A stretch of 64,000 bases of DNA from Amorphochlora amoebiformis (lineage: Eukaryota; Cercozoa; Chlorarachniophyceae): NCBI GenBank assembly GCA_054601695.1, contig BAAHQB010000019.1, positions 558,001-622,000 of the forward strand. Reading direction: 5' to 3'. Position numbers and translations under genes: made by a program. The notes beneath the pieces were generated by a model, which saw only the letters and a list, made by a program, of their open reading frames with translations, was not told where the DNA came from and did no database searches. Shown here piece after piece: positions 1-12,779 of this stretch (the first letter of the stretch is position 1; each line of letters starts with the position of its first letter).

Positions 1-248
1 TGTTAGTATAGTAATATTGTGTGTATCATATTTAAATGTGTCAGGCATATGGATAATTATAAAAAGAATCCAAAATACATTTTTATATGTCTTGATATAT
101 ATAATACAAACATATTATACAATATATATATATATATGTATGTATATATGCATATAAAAATATATAAATATGTAAATATACATATATATAAACAAGTACT
201 TATACATACAGATATATTTATACCTATATATATATCAAAATATATATA

Positions 249-284
<36 letters not shown>

Positions 285-316
285 CATAATCATCATCACC
301 ATCAGTTTTGACGTGC

Positions 317-392
317 CTAATTGATACATTTATCGTACGGGCATGGCTGGTACCCGCACTCCTCATGACAGCCGTCGAGTGGAATTGGTGGC
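317..392 (-). CDS. Possible terminal exon, Cys-rich (candidate)
   Basis: After a pyrimidine-containing acceptor (tacctttccag) at 393, the minus strand encodes [17 protein letters not shown] and PYDKCIN, then a stop. The four cysteines and two Gly/Pro turns look protein-like, but the frame is only 24 codons and nothing links it to the J-protein gene, which has its own stop at 1530. It may be the last exon of a separate minus-strand gene whose earlier exons I did not find. Confidence 0.25.
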
Positions 393-839
393 CTGGAAAG
401 GTATTAAAATAACATTAATTGAAATTCTGTGCATATATACATACACACATATACATTATATATGTAAATATATTCACATGTTCACACAAATAGGGTTTGA
501 GGTGGGCGCCCTTAGCGTAGTAGGGTTCAGGTAAGGCGCCACCTTATCTATTAGTTAACGCGAGTTAAAGCGGGGCGCTTCCTTAGCCACAGGGTTAAGG
601 TGGGGCGCCACCTTCGCTTTAGAGTGAGGTGGGGTGCACCTTAGCTACAGGATTAAGGTGGGCTACCTTAGGGTTAAGGTGGGGTGCCACCTTGCGATAT
701 GTACAAGGTTAAGGTGGGATATGTAAATATTAATGATATCTACAAATAATGTATTTAGAATACATACAAATATCATTATAAATTATATGTTTATATATAT
801 GTATATAATATATATACATATATATATATATATATAAGA

Positions 840-880
<41 letters not shown>

Positions 881-895
881 TGTATATGTGTATAC

Positions 896-948
<53 letters not shown>

Positions 949-981
949 TATATATATATATATATATATATCATTTCATAT

Positions 982-1013
<32 letters not shown>

Positions 1014-1529
1014 ATGTATACATGTAACAGGTTCCCCCGATTACGAAAAAAATCGCTATCGCAGTCAACTAGTTCAGAAAATCAACTCATGAAAGAAAAA
1101 ATCTAGAAAATGTAGGAGTTTACAAAAAAATCCTAAATACAAACGAAGGGAAAGCTTACAGGGGCAGAGGTCGACCATAAATAGCATAAAGAGACTCTAG
1201 GGACTGACAAAAAAAAAAATAGATATGGCAATAGTGTGCAATTAAGGGTCGAGTCAATTTTTACTGTCAGAGTATGTACGCGACTTGTAAATAATCACTG
1301 GTCTTAAAGTCAATGTAATCTTTGATACCGTTTTGTGCTTTGCTTGGCGTTACCTAGTTCATATGAAAGTAATCAATATTGACCGCTATCAGATAGCTCT
1401 AGTAGCTACATATCTTTAAGAGTTTGAGACTATGCATTAATTCTGACATTTAGTTAATGAGATGAACTTTGATTGATATAGTTTTCACTTTCTCATGATC
1501 GACTGAATAAACTCTGTACAATTTTCAAA
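393..1529. other. Intergenic/3' flank: degenerate repeat, TA tracts, no gene seen
   Basis: This stretch holds a GC-rich degenerate repeat (about 530-720), then long TA tracts (780-1015), then about 500 bases of mixed A/T-rich single-copy sequence (1020-1529). I find no convincing exon on either strand. It lies 3' of the J-protein stop codon. Confidence 0.6.
530..720. repeat. Degenerate minisatellite of self-complementary units (TTAAGGTGGGGYGCCACCTT)
   Basis: Successive blocks read TTAAGGTGGGGCGCCACCTT, GTGAGGTGGGGTGCACCTT, TTAAGGTGGGCTACCTTA, TTAAGGTGGGGTGCCACCTT and TTAAGGTGGG. Each unit is close to a palindrome (AAGGTGG...CCACCTT), separated by 8-15 variable bases. It is the only GC-rich tandem repeat in the window. 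Confidence 0.75.
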
Positions 1530-1670
1530 TCACTCACGATAAAACATTCTAAGTGGTTCGTTCATATCGATGGGCTTTTCATCCAAATAATCAAACTTCG
1601 GGGCCACAACATCTATGCTAGATGAGAAATCATCACTGATACATAAACATATATACATAAATACATGCAT

Positions 1671-1719
<49 letters not shown>

Positions 1720-1931
1720 ATACATGTATAGGAATTCATGAATTGTAAATTCATTGTTGATGTCCGTTAGCTATTTACATACATACATGTATGTATCATA
1801 CATTATGGATGCACATATAAATGTACATATGGACATATGGACATATATATATATATATATATACATATGTATATGTATATGTATAATTTACACATATACA
1901 AATATATATATTTATATACACATACACACAC

Positions 1932-1978
<47 letters not shown>

Positions 1979-2030
1979 TGTATATCTAAAGAATTTATCT
2001 TTACATTCGTATAAAATACATGTAATTCTA

Positions 2031-2065
<35 letters not shown>

Positions 2066-2343
2066 GTATATATATGTATACATAAAAGAAAAACATAAAT
2101 GTAATTATCTTTTTCTGTACGTTTATATATATATATATATATTTATAAAATATATATGTATACATATAAGAAATATATACACCTGTACATATAGTTATCT
2201 TTTCCATACATCTACATGCACATAGATCTTTGTACATAAGTATATTATATATAACTATTGCGCAGATGTATCTATACATATATACAGAAAACATATAAGC
2301 ATATATATATATATTATATATATGTATATATATATATATTATA

Positions 2344-2407
<64 letters not shown>

Positions 2408-4132
2408 TACACACATATATACATAATATACACATACGTATATTTATATGTGTAACATATACTATATTATATATAACTATTGCGCATACGTATCTATACA
2501 TATATACAGAAAACATATAAGCATATATATATATATATATTTTATGTATGTATGTATGTGTATGTGTATATATTTATATGTATGTATATATGTATATATG
2601 TATATATATGTATATATATATATATGTATATATATGTATATATATATATATACATATATACACACATATATACATAATATACACATACATATATTTATAT
2701 GTGTAACATACACACATATGTATGCATAGTCATAAGTGATATGAACATATATTTGTTATGCACAATGTATAAATATTATATAGATACAGACATATACAAT
2801 ATTATTTTTATAAATAAATATATACGCATATAATTTACATATATATATATATACACACATATACATATCCATATACGTACTTGTCCACCTATAATACATA
2901 GGAATATCTATTGTTAAACCAACAATATAAATAGCATATGGGGACGCAGTTCAAGGAGTAGATATCGATAGCGTGTTGGAACATCGTCGTACGTACACTA
3001 AAGATATTTGAAGATCGCTCGAGATTCCGGAGTGTCTTGGAGATTGTCTCCGGTAGTACCCAGCGGTAACGGGGCTTTCGAAATTAGGTGGCAGGACGTG
3101 ACATCACGCCATGCGACACTTCCGGAACTTTCCCGAAGATTCGAGTGTGTTCGAGAAGTTCTAGAATATTCCGTGCACAAATACCCATTATCCAAATTCA
3201 GTTTATCAGGACTACAATCTAACTATATACTACCGTTCTACCATACCGTTGAGCTATATATATGTTATTTATACGTTATAGGTATTTATATACATACTTA
3301 TAAATATAAATATATTTACATGATAATATGTGTATTGGCATGTAAATATAAATATATTTTTATGCACGATTAGTTTGAATCTATATTTTGGTTAACCTAA
3401 TAGAATGGAGTCTAGCATTCTTCTGTTCACGTTTGCGCCGCTTTCGCTCTACCTATACGTACATACATCCATATAATAATTGCGTATATAGATATATAAT
3501 ATAAATACATATCTATGGAAATATCCAGTAACATATGTAGACGTACGTATACATAGAGTATAGACAAATCAAACATGTTCAATATTTCATATACACACCA
3601 AATAAGCCTGAGACCCCAGCGCTTACCCCATCTAACTCCAACCTAACCCAACTCCAAGCGGCAGAGAAAGCGAAGGAGTGAGGGGGGAAGTCTCAGAGAG
3701 AGAGAGAGAGAGAGAGTGGAAAAGGCTCATCCCAACCCTGTATCTTGTTACCTTCTCCAGCAGAAACTTCCGCCAGTTGCCTACTCGGTTGTCCCGAAAA
3801 TTATCCCAGTCGTCCAACTGGGGTTAAGGTTAGGGTCATCTACGGTTCGGTTGATGTTTGGGCGAATGTTGTTAGTTGGCTGTGTTAGGGTTAAGATTAG
3901 AGCTCTTAGGGTTAAGGTTAGGTTTGGGTTAGGTATGATTAGGTGTTGAAGTTGGGAGAAGTAGGGTTAGTTAAAGTGTCTTTGTTTCTTCGACTAGGTT
4001 TGGAGGGATAGGTTAGCGTTAGGGTTAGGATTGTGGTTTTTGTTGGTTACCTCTGATTTCTTTTCTACTCTTACATGCTTACGCTTGTCACGTATGTTGG
4101 CATCTCTTTCTTTTTTGCCTGTATAGTAAATA

Positions 4133-4198
<66 letters not shown>

Positions 4199-4219
4199 AC
4201 TTTTACATGTAAACATGTT

Positions 4220-4262
<43 letters not shown>

Positions 4263-4364
4263 GAGTATATCTGTATTTGTATGTATACAGCATATAATAT
4301 GTACTTTACAGATATACAACTTATGTTCTTATTTATAATTTATGTGTAGCAGCTTTACACAAAG

Positions 4365-4402
<38 letters not shown>

Positions 4403-4980
4403 TCACAAACCACACACATACATATATTAAGCTCCACCTTGATTATACTCTACTGTTCTCTTCAACCTCCATTCAGCCCTGTGGGGTTAGTGTTAGGGTT
4501 GTGGTTACCACAAGACAGAAAACTTCACACGGGACAGGCATTGCTACGAGTGTGCTAGAGAGTAAGATAAAGATAGAGAATAATTTATTGATTTCCACGA
4601 GAGAGGAGGGAGAGATAATTAGATAGAGAAAGACAGACAGGTCCTAGAAAGTAGCAGACAGATACGACCTTCTGGTTGTACGTACGAGAGACAAGGGATA
4701 TATATATATATATATATACATAAAGGAAAGGAACAAGAGAAATGTGAAGATTTGAGGTTGGCTAGCTTTTTCTTGGAACCTTACTAGAACTTTCCGGACT
4801 TCGACTTTCCACTTGTGGTGGTAATCATCCGTCTTCTGCCATCTCTCCACCTTGGGTAGAATGCTAAGGTTAGGACTAGGGTTGCAGTTAGGGTTAGGAT
4901 AGGCTTAGTGTTGGGGTTAGGATTAAGGTTAGGGTTAGGTTTAGGGAGTTTGAACTTGGTTCGGGTTGTTGCTTAGAAAT

Positions 4981-5011
<31 letters not shown>

Positions 5012-5074
5012 AATATAATATACATAATAATATATATATATATATAAACAAATATATGTAGTATATATATGTAT

Positions 5075-5105
<31 letters not shown>

Positions 5106-5185
5106 CATATATGTAGCAAATATGTTAAGTATATTTAAACATATCTATGTGTATAGTATATATATATGTACATATGTATATAAAG

Positions 5186-5216
<31 letters not shown>

Positions 5217-5316
5217 CATACATATATATATATATATATATATTACATATTACATATGCTGTGGACATACGAGAATACATATACATACATATATATATAT
5301 ATATTTATATATATAT

Positions 5317-5352
<36 letters not shown>

Positions 5353-5717
5353 GAGTATATATATATATATATGTATGTGTACATATGTATATATATAATA
5401 TATTTAGACATGAATACATCAATAAATAGTAGGTACATATACATATGTATGTGTGCATACTTATGCATAATTTTATGCATTGGTATGTAAATGTGTATAC
5501 ATAATATATTCATATATATATATACACATACATATTCATATCGTGTGAAATGTAATAGATTTTATGCATACGGTGCGAACAATGAACAGGCGATATATAT
5601 ATATATATACATATATTATATATATATATCTATATATATATAATATATATATACATATATATATATGTGTGTGTGTAGTGAGAGAGAGCGCACTATAGAG
5701 GGAAAGAGGAGGGGAAC

Positions 5718-5773
<56 letters not shown>

Positions 5774-5983
5774 ATATATATGAATATATCTATGTCTATA
5801 TATATATATATATTTGTAATATATATTAAAATATACATGTATGTATATATGTATAGTATATATATATATATATATATATAATGTATATACATATACATGT
5901 ATAAACAATTAGTGAAGATACACATACATAAAAAACCATAATTCAATGTACATTTTCTTCCTACCATATACATTTAAATAAAC

Positions 5984-6018
<35 letters not shown>

Positions 6019-6021
6019 CAC

Positions 6022-6052
<31 letters not shown>

Positions 6053-6960
6053 TATATATATATATAATATATGTATATATGTGTATATAATGTATATATA
6101 TATATATATATACCTCTAGGGGAAGAGGAAAGACAACAGACACATGAGGGTTAGTCTTATTGTTAGGGTGAGAATAGGGCAGTTTGGACGGTGACCTCTT
6201 CCTTGGTTTCCTCTGCTATTTCCTCCATCTAGGATTAAGTTTTGTATTACGGTTGGAAATACAGCTGACATGGTTAGGTTTAGAACCAGTCAGGGTTCGA
6301 GTAACGGTAGGGTTAGTGAGGTGTCTTAGGGGAAGGGTTAGAGCTAGGATTAGGATTAGGGTTAAGGTTAGGTTATGGTGAGGGTTAAAGTTATTTACGG
6401 ACTGTTTTCTTGCGGTTACCCTTGATGCGTTCAGTGGGGGAGTTTCTGATAATTTCTACATGTTTGTATTCGTATATTTTGTACGTACACTAGATATATA
6501 TATTTTTTTATCATTATATATATATATATATATATACGTATGTATAGAAATATAAAATGCATATTTGTATTGTATGTATATACATGTGTATGCAAATTCA
6601 TATGTGTATAGTTATAATATATGATACTAGTATATATATATATATTTATATATATATTTATATATGTGTGTGTGTATACATACATATATACATGTAGGTA
6701 CGTATGTATGTCTGAACGTAGTATATTCTATAAATTATACATTTATATATATATATATATATATACATATTTCTGAATACCTTTTAGTACTCATGAGGTT
6801 CTTTTCCTTTTCCTCTATCAACAGGTTCTGATAGGTACTTATGTGTATGTATCTATACTTGGATAAATATATCTTTAATTATATGCACATGAATACGTCT
6901 CCATATATACATGTAACCATGAACACAACACATAGCATATGTGTATGGATGTATATATTA

Positions 6961-7001
<41 letters not shown>

Positions 7002-7032
7002 AAACTAATTTAGATAACCTTAACATACATAC

Positions 7033-7076
<44 letters not shown>

Positions 7077-7087
7077 AGATATATATG

Positions 7088-7132
<45 letters not shown>

Positions 7133-7241
7133 TTTTATATATTACATATAGATAGATGTTTTCCTACCTCAGCATATACATACACGTGTATATACACATA
7201 TGCCCATGTAAATAAATATATAATCATTCATATACATATAT

Positions 7242-7285
<44 letters not shown>

Positions 7286-7651
7286 TATAAACATATAGAC
7301 ATTCGTAAATACATATACATTTACCTTGATTCCATTAATCATGAAAACATAGCGCTTTGCCGTATCATTATTCATAAGGGTATCATGAGCGTTTTTAACC
7401 CTCTGAAACGCCTCTGCAGGAATAAAATCCATCACATTGAAGAGGGTTAGATGAGTTAGGATTTGAGCTTGGGATACATTAGAGTTACCTCTAGCCGCAG
7501 GATGAGGGCACTTATCGGGGTGGATGAGGGCTGAGATCTGGGGTATACATACATTAAGGAGACTGTTGATTAACATAGGTATAATATGTATTTATAATAC
7601 GCATGTGCACCAGAATACACAATGTATATATATATATGTATATACATATAC

Positions 7652-7689
<38 letters not shown>

Positions 7690-7963
7690 GTATATTATAC
7701 ATATGTACATAGTCGTGTTTATATATGGTGCATATAGACATATAATATATGTACATATACAATAATATTGAAAATAATATTAACTAAATAATACACACAC
7801 ATATATATGTATGTGTGTATAAAATATGTACATGTGTAATAAAATAATATATATCTATCTATTTCTGTAAGTGTATATAATATACATATGTATGTGTATG
7901 TATATATATATAAATATATATATTTAAATATATATAGTATTTTTTATATACATATATGTCACA

Positions 7964-8001
<38 letters not shown>

Positions 8002-8960
8002 GATACAATTGTACTCGAATTATACATTCATGTATATATATACATACACACATACATACATATATATTACATACATACATGTGTGTATGTACATACATAT
8101 TATGTATATGTGTACATGCATTGTGTATATTATATATATATATATGTATGTGTGTATGTGTATATGTATAATATACATTATGTGTATATGTATATATATG
8201 TATGTATATATATATATATATATATATATTATTTATGCATATATTGACAGACGTATAGATTGAAGTTGCAATGTATGTATTTAATACTATACGTCCATGA
8301 TGTGAATAAAAATAAAACACTGTGTACACAATACTTAGGTAAATATATACATACATGTCGATGCACATGTATGTATATCATATGATACATGCATATATAT
8401 ATACATATATATATATATATATTATATATATATATATATGTATACATATATATAGATATTTATATATATATATATATGTGTATATATATATATATATATA
8501 TGTATATAAATATCCATACCCTGTGATATGTAACCGAAACATTCCTCTTCGTCGCGTCAAACCGTATGTTCAGAATCTCATACGGGCTGGGTAAGGCCAA
8601 AAATCATCAGATCAACGTACGCCCTTAGAAGATACGTCCATCTAGCCTAGCTGGCATGTGCTATGCAATCACCAGCTTGACTTATGTCTTCCCTCAGTTC
8701 TAACACTAATCCAACTCTAATACACTTACCTCCTATTCCTGAACCCAAATTTAACTTTAGCCTCAGCCCTAAACCAAACCTAAAATACCCCACGAAAGCA
8801 TGCGGACACATCTCACTTGTGTGTTACCTACCATGTGTCTCCTCATAATGATGTCATCTAAATGATTTTAACATGATACATCATGAAATGTATGTATATA
8901 TATATGTATGTATATATATGTATATATATGTAGATATATGTAAATATCTGCACAGAAATA

Positions 8961-9008
<48 letters not shown>

Positions 9009-9674
9009 ATACACCTACACATGTATTATTTATATTTGTAACCATTTCACAGTACATACACTTACTTGAGCGTGAAGGTCGTCATAACTCGGTTAACCAT
9101 GTCCGTTTGCTGGGGGGACGACTGCGTGTTGCTATCGCCCATCATAATTCTGCCAAAGCTAGGGGTTAGAATGAAAACTGGGGTGTGAAGGGCTTTCGGT
9201 ATCTATATTCGCGTCCGAAGATAGTCCAAAGAAGGACTAGCCCAGCGCCTGGTTAGGGTTTCTATACTCGGATATCCTACTCTCCCAGTACTCCTCTTCC
9301 TCATCCAGAGCGTTTGTTGTCATTGGGAGGCTCCCCATGGACTTGCTTCGGGTGAATTCGCCTAATCACATCACCAAACTAGTAGTTATGTTGCATTTCT
9401 TTATGCTAGGGGTGATTCATCGATAAATATGAAGAGACGCAGCGGATTATTCCGATTTATATGCACTTTTTGCTCAAGTGTCATATGGAGAAATTCGACA
9501 TCACACTCCAATTCCCCTAACCTGAGGTAGCGTACATTTCCCGCAGAATTGCTTACCATACGAGCTAGCATCAAGTCTAAGAGGCAGCGACGTCACTTGA
9601 TCTGGGTCTGCAAACCATAAAAATGCCACTAGGGTCACCAGGAACGCTAGCGCCCATCGGGAGTCATCCGCCAT
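1530..9674 (-). CDS. DNAJC8-like: DNAJC8/SPF31-like J-domain protein (multi-exon)
   Basis: Co-chaperones of this family recruit HSP70 to spliceosomal proteins in the nucleus. Minus-strand exons in order: (9674-9557), 9361-9268, 9158-9098, 8692-8673, 8586-8520, 7537-7489, 7413-7325, 6827-6781, possible 6445-6420, 6228-6196, 4850-4785, 3817-3752, 3452-3397, 1635-1530. The J domain starts at [10 protein letters not shown], carries the HPD motif in [12 protein letters not shown], and continues [13 protein letters not shown]. Further on come acidic/basic helices, then [17 protein letters not shown], which matches the diagnostic family motif (human: ESRDGRVDSWRNF), then a basic KRRKREQKN stretch and a short C-terminus ending FYRE-stop. 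Joins are phase-consistent except between 6781 and 6228, where one small exon is not settled. Length from the Met at 9338 is about 250 residues, the usual family size. The first exon (Met at 9674) would add a signal-anchor-like segment, so the true start is open. Confidence 0.85.
2240..2712. repeat. Tandem duplication of a TA-rich unit (about 215-250 bases)
   Basis: Two diverged copies share ordered landmarks. The first is attgcgca(g/t)...tatctatacat then acagaaaacatataagcata, at about 2256 and 2480. The second is tacacacatatatacataat then tatttatatgtgtaacata, at about 2407 and 2658. The TA stretches between the landmarks differ in length. Confidence 0.8.
3120..3171. promoter_or_regulatory. 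Heat-shock-element array (alternating nTTCnnGAAn units)
   Basis: Positions 3120-3142 contain five contiguous, correctly spaced inverted pentamers: TTC cg GAA ct TTC cc GAA ga TTC. A second cluster follows at 3150-3171: TTC ga GAA, then (1-nt shift) TTC ta GAA ta TTC. This is the classical HSF binding architecture. It lies in the 1.76-kb intron before the last exon of the J-protein gene. That J-protein is an HSP70 co-chaperone, but DNAJC8-type proteins are not classic heat-shock genes, so an unrecognised nearby promoter is also possible. Confidence 0.65.
3697..3716. repeat. (GA)n microsatellite
   Basis: A short uninterrupted GA run lies just downstream (in sense orientation) of the J-protein exon 3752-3817, inside the following intron. 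Confidence 0.8.
7325..8586 (-). CDS. J-domain core exons of the DNAJC8-like gene
   Basis: Three exons (8586-8520, 7537-7489, 7413-7325) encode one uninterrupted J domain. Helix I is PYEILNI, helix II ends TYHRISALI, the HPD loop is HPDKCPH, helix III is [16 protein letters not shown] and helix IV is TAKRYVFMI. Spacing between PYE and HPD equals that of human DNAJC8, which supports the choice of the gtatgg donor at 8519 over the earlier gttaca donor. The HPD tripeptide is intact, so HSP70 stimulation should be possible. The intron 7538-8519 is almost entirely TA repeat. Confidence 0.9.
9557..9674 (-). CDS. Signal-anchor-like first exon upstream of the J-protein gene
   Basis: An ATG at 9674 in a good context (ccggATGGCG) opens [20 protein letters not shown], a short charged start followed by about 12 hydrophobic residues, then [16 protein letters not shown]. 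It ends at a strong donor, gtaagc. The exon leaves phase 1, and the acceptor at 9362 (ttag|GC) restores the frame that runs into [18 protein letters not shown] of the J-protein. The exon could therefore be the true first exon, giving a secretory or membrane-anchored N-terminus, or an alternative 5' exon, or the start of another small gene. The repeated TGTCAC elements just upstream favour a promoter here. Confidence 0.5.
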
Positions 9675-9830
9675 CCGGAGCCTACGGAACCCAAAATGTG
9701 ACACAGCTTCATGTCACGAGACAGCAGGATGATTATTTTGAAATGTCACGGTAGAATTCGCGACAAGCTGCTATGTCACAAATTGGCGCGAATGTCGGAC
9801 ACTCACCCCATAGCCTCCGTTGGCCCTTGA
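9675..9830. promoter_or_regulatory. Divergent promoter region with repeated TGTCAC hexamers
   Basis: TGTCAC occurs at 9712-9717, 9744-9749 and 9774-9779, roughly 30 bases apart, and its complement GTGACA at 9698-9703. A further GGACAC lies at 9796. The region is directly upstream of the signal-anchor first exon (minus strand, ATG at 9674) and faces the plus-strand gene to the right. The even spacing suggests a DNA-binding protein array; the factor is unknown. Confidence 0.5.
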
Positions 9831-10035
9831 GGCAAAACAGGGTTCATTCTGGGTTATCGTGAATGTTTTCGAACTTGTTTTTTACGTGTCTGCAGGAACA
9901 CTGAGGGGTATAGCTCAGGGTATCAGGATTGAAGTTATACGGAACGGGAGGAGGAATCCACTGAGGTATTTGGTTTTCGTCAGGGATTATGCGATGCGTA
10001 AATTAGAAGGCACAGACTGGGGTTTGGGTATATAG
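9820..10035 (+). CDS. Uncharacterised open frame, possible 5' exon(s) of the plus-strand gene
   Basis: An open plus-strand frame of about 71 codons contains a hydrophobic stretch (FWVIVNVFELVFYVSAG) followed by a basic segment (IRIEVIRNGRRNPLRYLVF). An internal acceptor-like site (gtctgcag at 9899) and donor-like gtatttgg are present, so only part may be exonic. On the other strand, 9960-9844 can be read as WIPPPVPYNFNPDTLSY with a Cys pair. I cannot decide between them. Confidence 0.25.
   Translation: MALEAKQGSFWVIVNVFELVFYVSAGTLRGIAQGIRIEVIRNGRRNPLRYLVFVRDYAMRKLEGTDWGLGI
9844..9960 (-). CDS. Alternative minus-strand exon candidate (Pro/Cys-rich)
   Basis: After an acceptor-like aaatacctcag, 39 codons read WIPPPVPYNFNPDTLSYTPQ, then CSCRH, with a donor-like gtaaaa or a stop at 9844. 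It overlaps the plus-strand frame 9820-10035, and at most one is real. Confidence 0.2.
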   Translation of the reverse strand, partial: WIPPPVPYNFNPDTLSYTPQCSCRHVKNKFENIHDNPE

Positions 10036-10955
<920 letters not shown>

Positions 10956-11419
10956 GGATTTCATGACACTGACATCTCTACGACGTATTTACGCATCAAC
11001 GATCCCCAAATTTGGCGTCGACAATCTCAAACATGTACATATACAGCCTGTGAATCTTACCTTCGCCACTAGACATACAGACCACATGCCACTTATCAGG
11101 ACATTTCCTCTCAGCTTGCCACTTGTATATTCCAGCTCGTATATGGCAAGCAGCTCTCATCCATAGTAGCTCTTAAAAACTGTACGTCTCAGGTTTTAGC
11201 AGGAGTAACATACCGGTATGTAGGCTTATTTATAAGTTCCATCTCCACGTCTCTCTGTCTACTTTCCCTATCTGTGCATCCATCACATTCTCCCTCTTTC
11301 TCTTTCGCACTCTCGAAGTTATCCCAATAGCTCATTTTTCCAACACACACATATAAATATAACACATATGCATATACACACACGTATATATATCTATATA
11401 ATATATATATGTATATAAA

Positions 11420-11468
<49 letters not shown>

Positions 11469-12004
11469 TTTTTCCTCTCCTCTCCCTTTCATTACAGCTC
11501 ACTGTATGCATAGACGATATAAAAATATGTTCGTACATATATTACACACTAATGTGTACATGTGTGTGTGTACATCAGCAGAATATTGGTTAAATAAATG
11601 GTACAGATTTTTTGATGCGTTGAAGGCAGTAGAAGTGTGCCTGTGTGCTACATCACCAAAATTGCAAAGGTCCCGAACATTTTTGAAGGGAGACATATAT
11701 CTCTGCATATATATATATATATATGTATATATATATGTATGTATATAATGTATGTTTTACACATGTATGCTATTTCGATATATATATACACACACACATA
11801 TATATATATATGTGTATATATACATACATATTTACATACTAATATACTTATATATATATATGTGTGTAATCATCACATGTAAAGATATATTCATATGCCT
11901 ATTATATTCTTCTAGTAAATTTGGTTGTTCATTTATATTATACTGAATTGCGTTAATGTTGTATGACATATATGTAGACGTATACACGTTTGTACTTACA
12001 TGTG

Positions 12005-12068
<64 letters not shown>

Positions 12069-12318
12069 CATATATACACCTCTGTATCAAAAACATGTCT
12101 GGAACGAACACATAAATTTGCCCTTTCAATTTTTAATGTTGCATATTGATTTGTAAATCGTATGATTACGCCTATTACATGCATATTATATTCATATATA
12201 TACACATACATACACATATATACATACACATTGTATGTGCATGTTATTTAGTATTATTTTCTTACTGGATATATATATATATATATAAATATATTATATA
12301 TTATACATATACATATAC

Positions 12319-12354
<36 letters not shown>

Positions 12355-12779
12355 CCCCATCAGGATGGGAATAGGTCTTCGATTAATGTACGAACTACGA
12401 GCTGTCCTCCTTGACAAGTAATGCAACCTCTAAGTGCCCCTACCTCTCCTCATCCGTCCCTTCTTCTTTATCCCCGAATCTCTCTCTCCCATCTCCCTGT
12501 CCCCACTTCTTCGCCTCCTAATCCATCCAGATATCCCGACGAAGCCACAAGCGACTCTCAACAATCAATCAATAGAACATGTTTAATCGTTACTTCTGCC
12601 GATCGGTATCACTAGCTTACGTTGGCCTGCTCTTACGCATTCTTAACCGTATGTCATCCAGGTCGGCCGTAACGTGGTTTGAGAGGGTGGGGTTTCGAAG
12701 GGAGAACGACACAGGGAGGTGGAAGGGACGGATCGAGGAGATATTGTATGGAGTTTTGATGGTCTGGGAGGTTAGATGA
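10956..12779 (+). CDS. Unidentified multi-exon plus-strand gene (C-terminal part secure)
   Basis: The last three exons join in phase: 12364-12417 ([17 protein letters not shown]), 12531-12580 ([16 protein letters not shown]) and 12616-12779, which reads [40 protein letters not shown] and EILYGVLM before the stop. Probable earlier exons are 11579-11634 ([18 protein letters not shown]) and 10956-11034 ([20 protein letters not shown]...), but their phases do not connect directly, so exons are missing. I do not recognise the family. The content is mostly helical with several Arg/Trp residues. The gene is convergent with the coiled-coil gene on its right and divergent from the J-protein gene on its left. 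Confidence 0.45.
10996..11335 (-). CDS. Competing minus-strand two-exon ORF, Cys-rich, about 99 aa
   Basis: An ATG at 11335 opens [20 protein letters not shown] and continues to a donor at 11209 (gttact). After a 40-nt intron the exon 11169-10996 reads [18 protein letters not shown], then [19 protein letters not shown], and ends at a stop. Six cysteines occur in 99 residues. The second exon overlaps the plus-strand exon 10956-11034 on the opposite strand. The strict alternation of gene strands in this window slightly favours the plus gene, but the minus frame is long and cannot be excluded. Confidence 0.3.

Noticed and set aside
2998-3195. 65-codon open frames on both strands around the heat-shock-element array
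   Set aside because: No splice continuity with the J-protein gene (exon 3452-3397 joins 1635-1530 in phase), and composition follows the TTC/GAA array.
4860-4960. Runs of TTAGGG as evidence of a nearby chromosome end or internal telomere
   Set aside because: The runs are short, degenerate, confined to introns and oriented with the host gene's sense strand; genes continue on both sides.
9908-9975. tRNA-like start (ggggtatagctcaggg)
   Set aside because: The A-box-like string is not followed by a GGTTCRANTCC B box or a foldable cloverleaf at the right distance.
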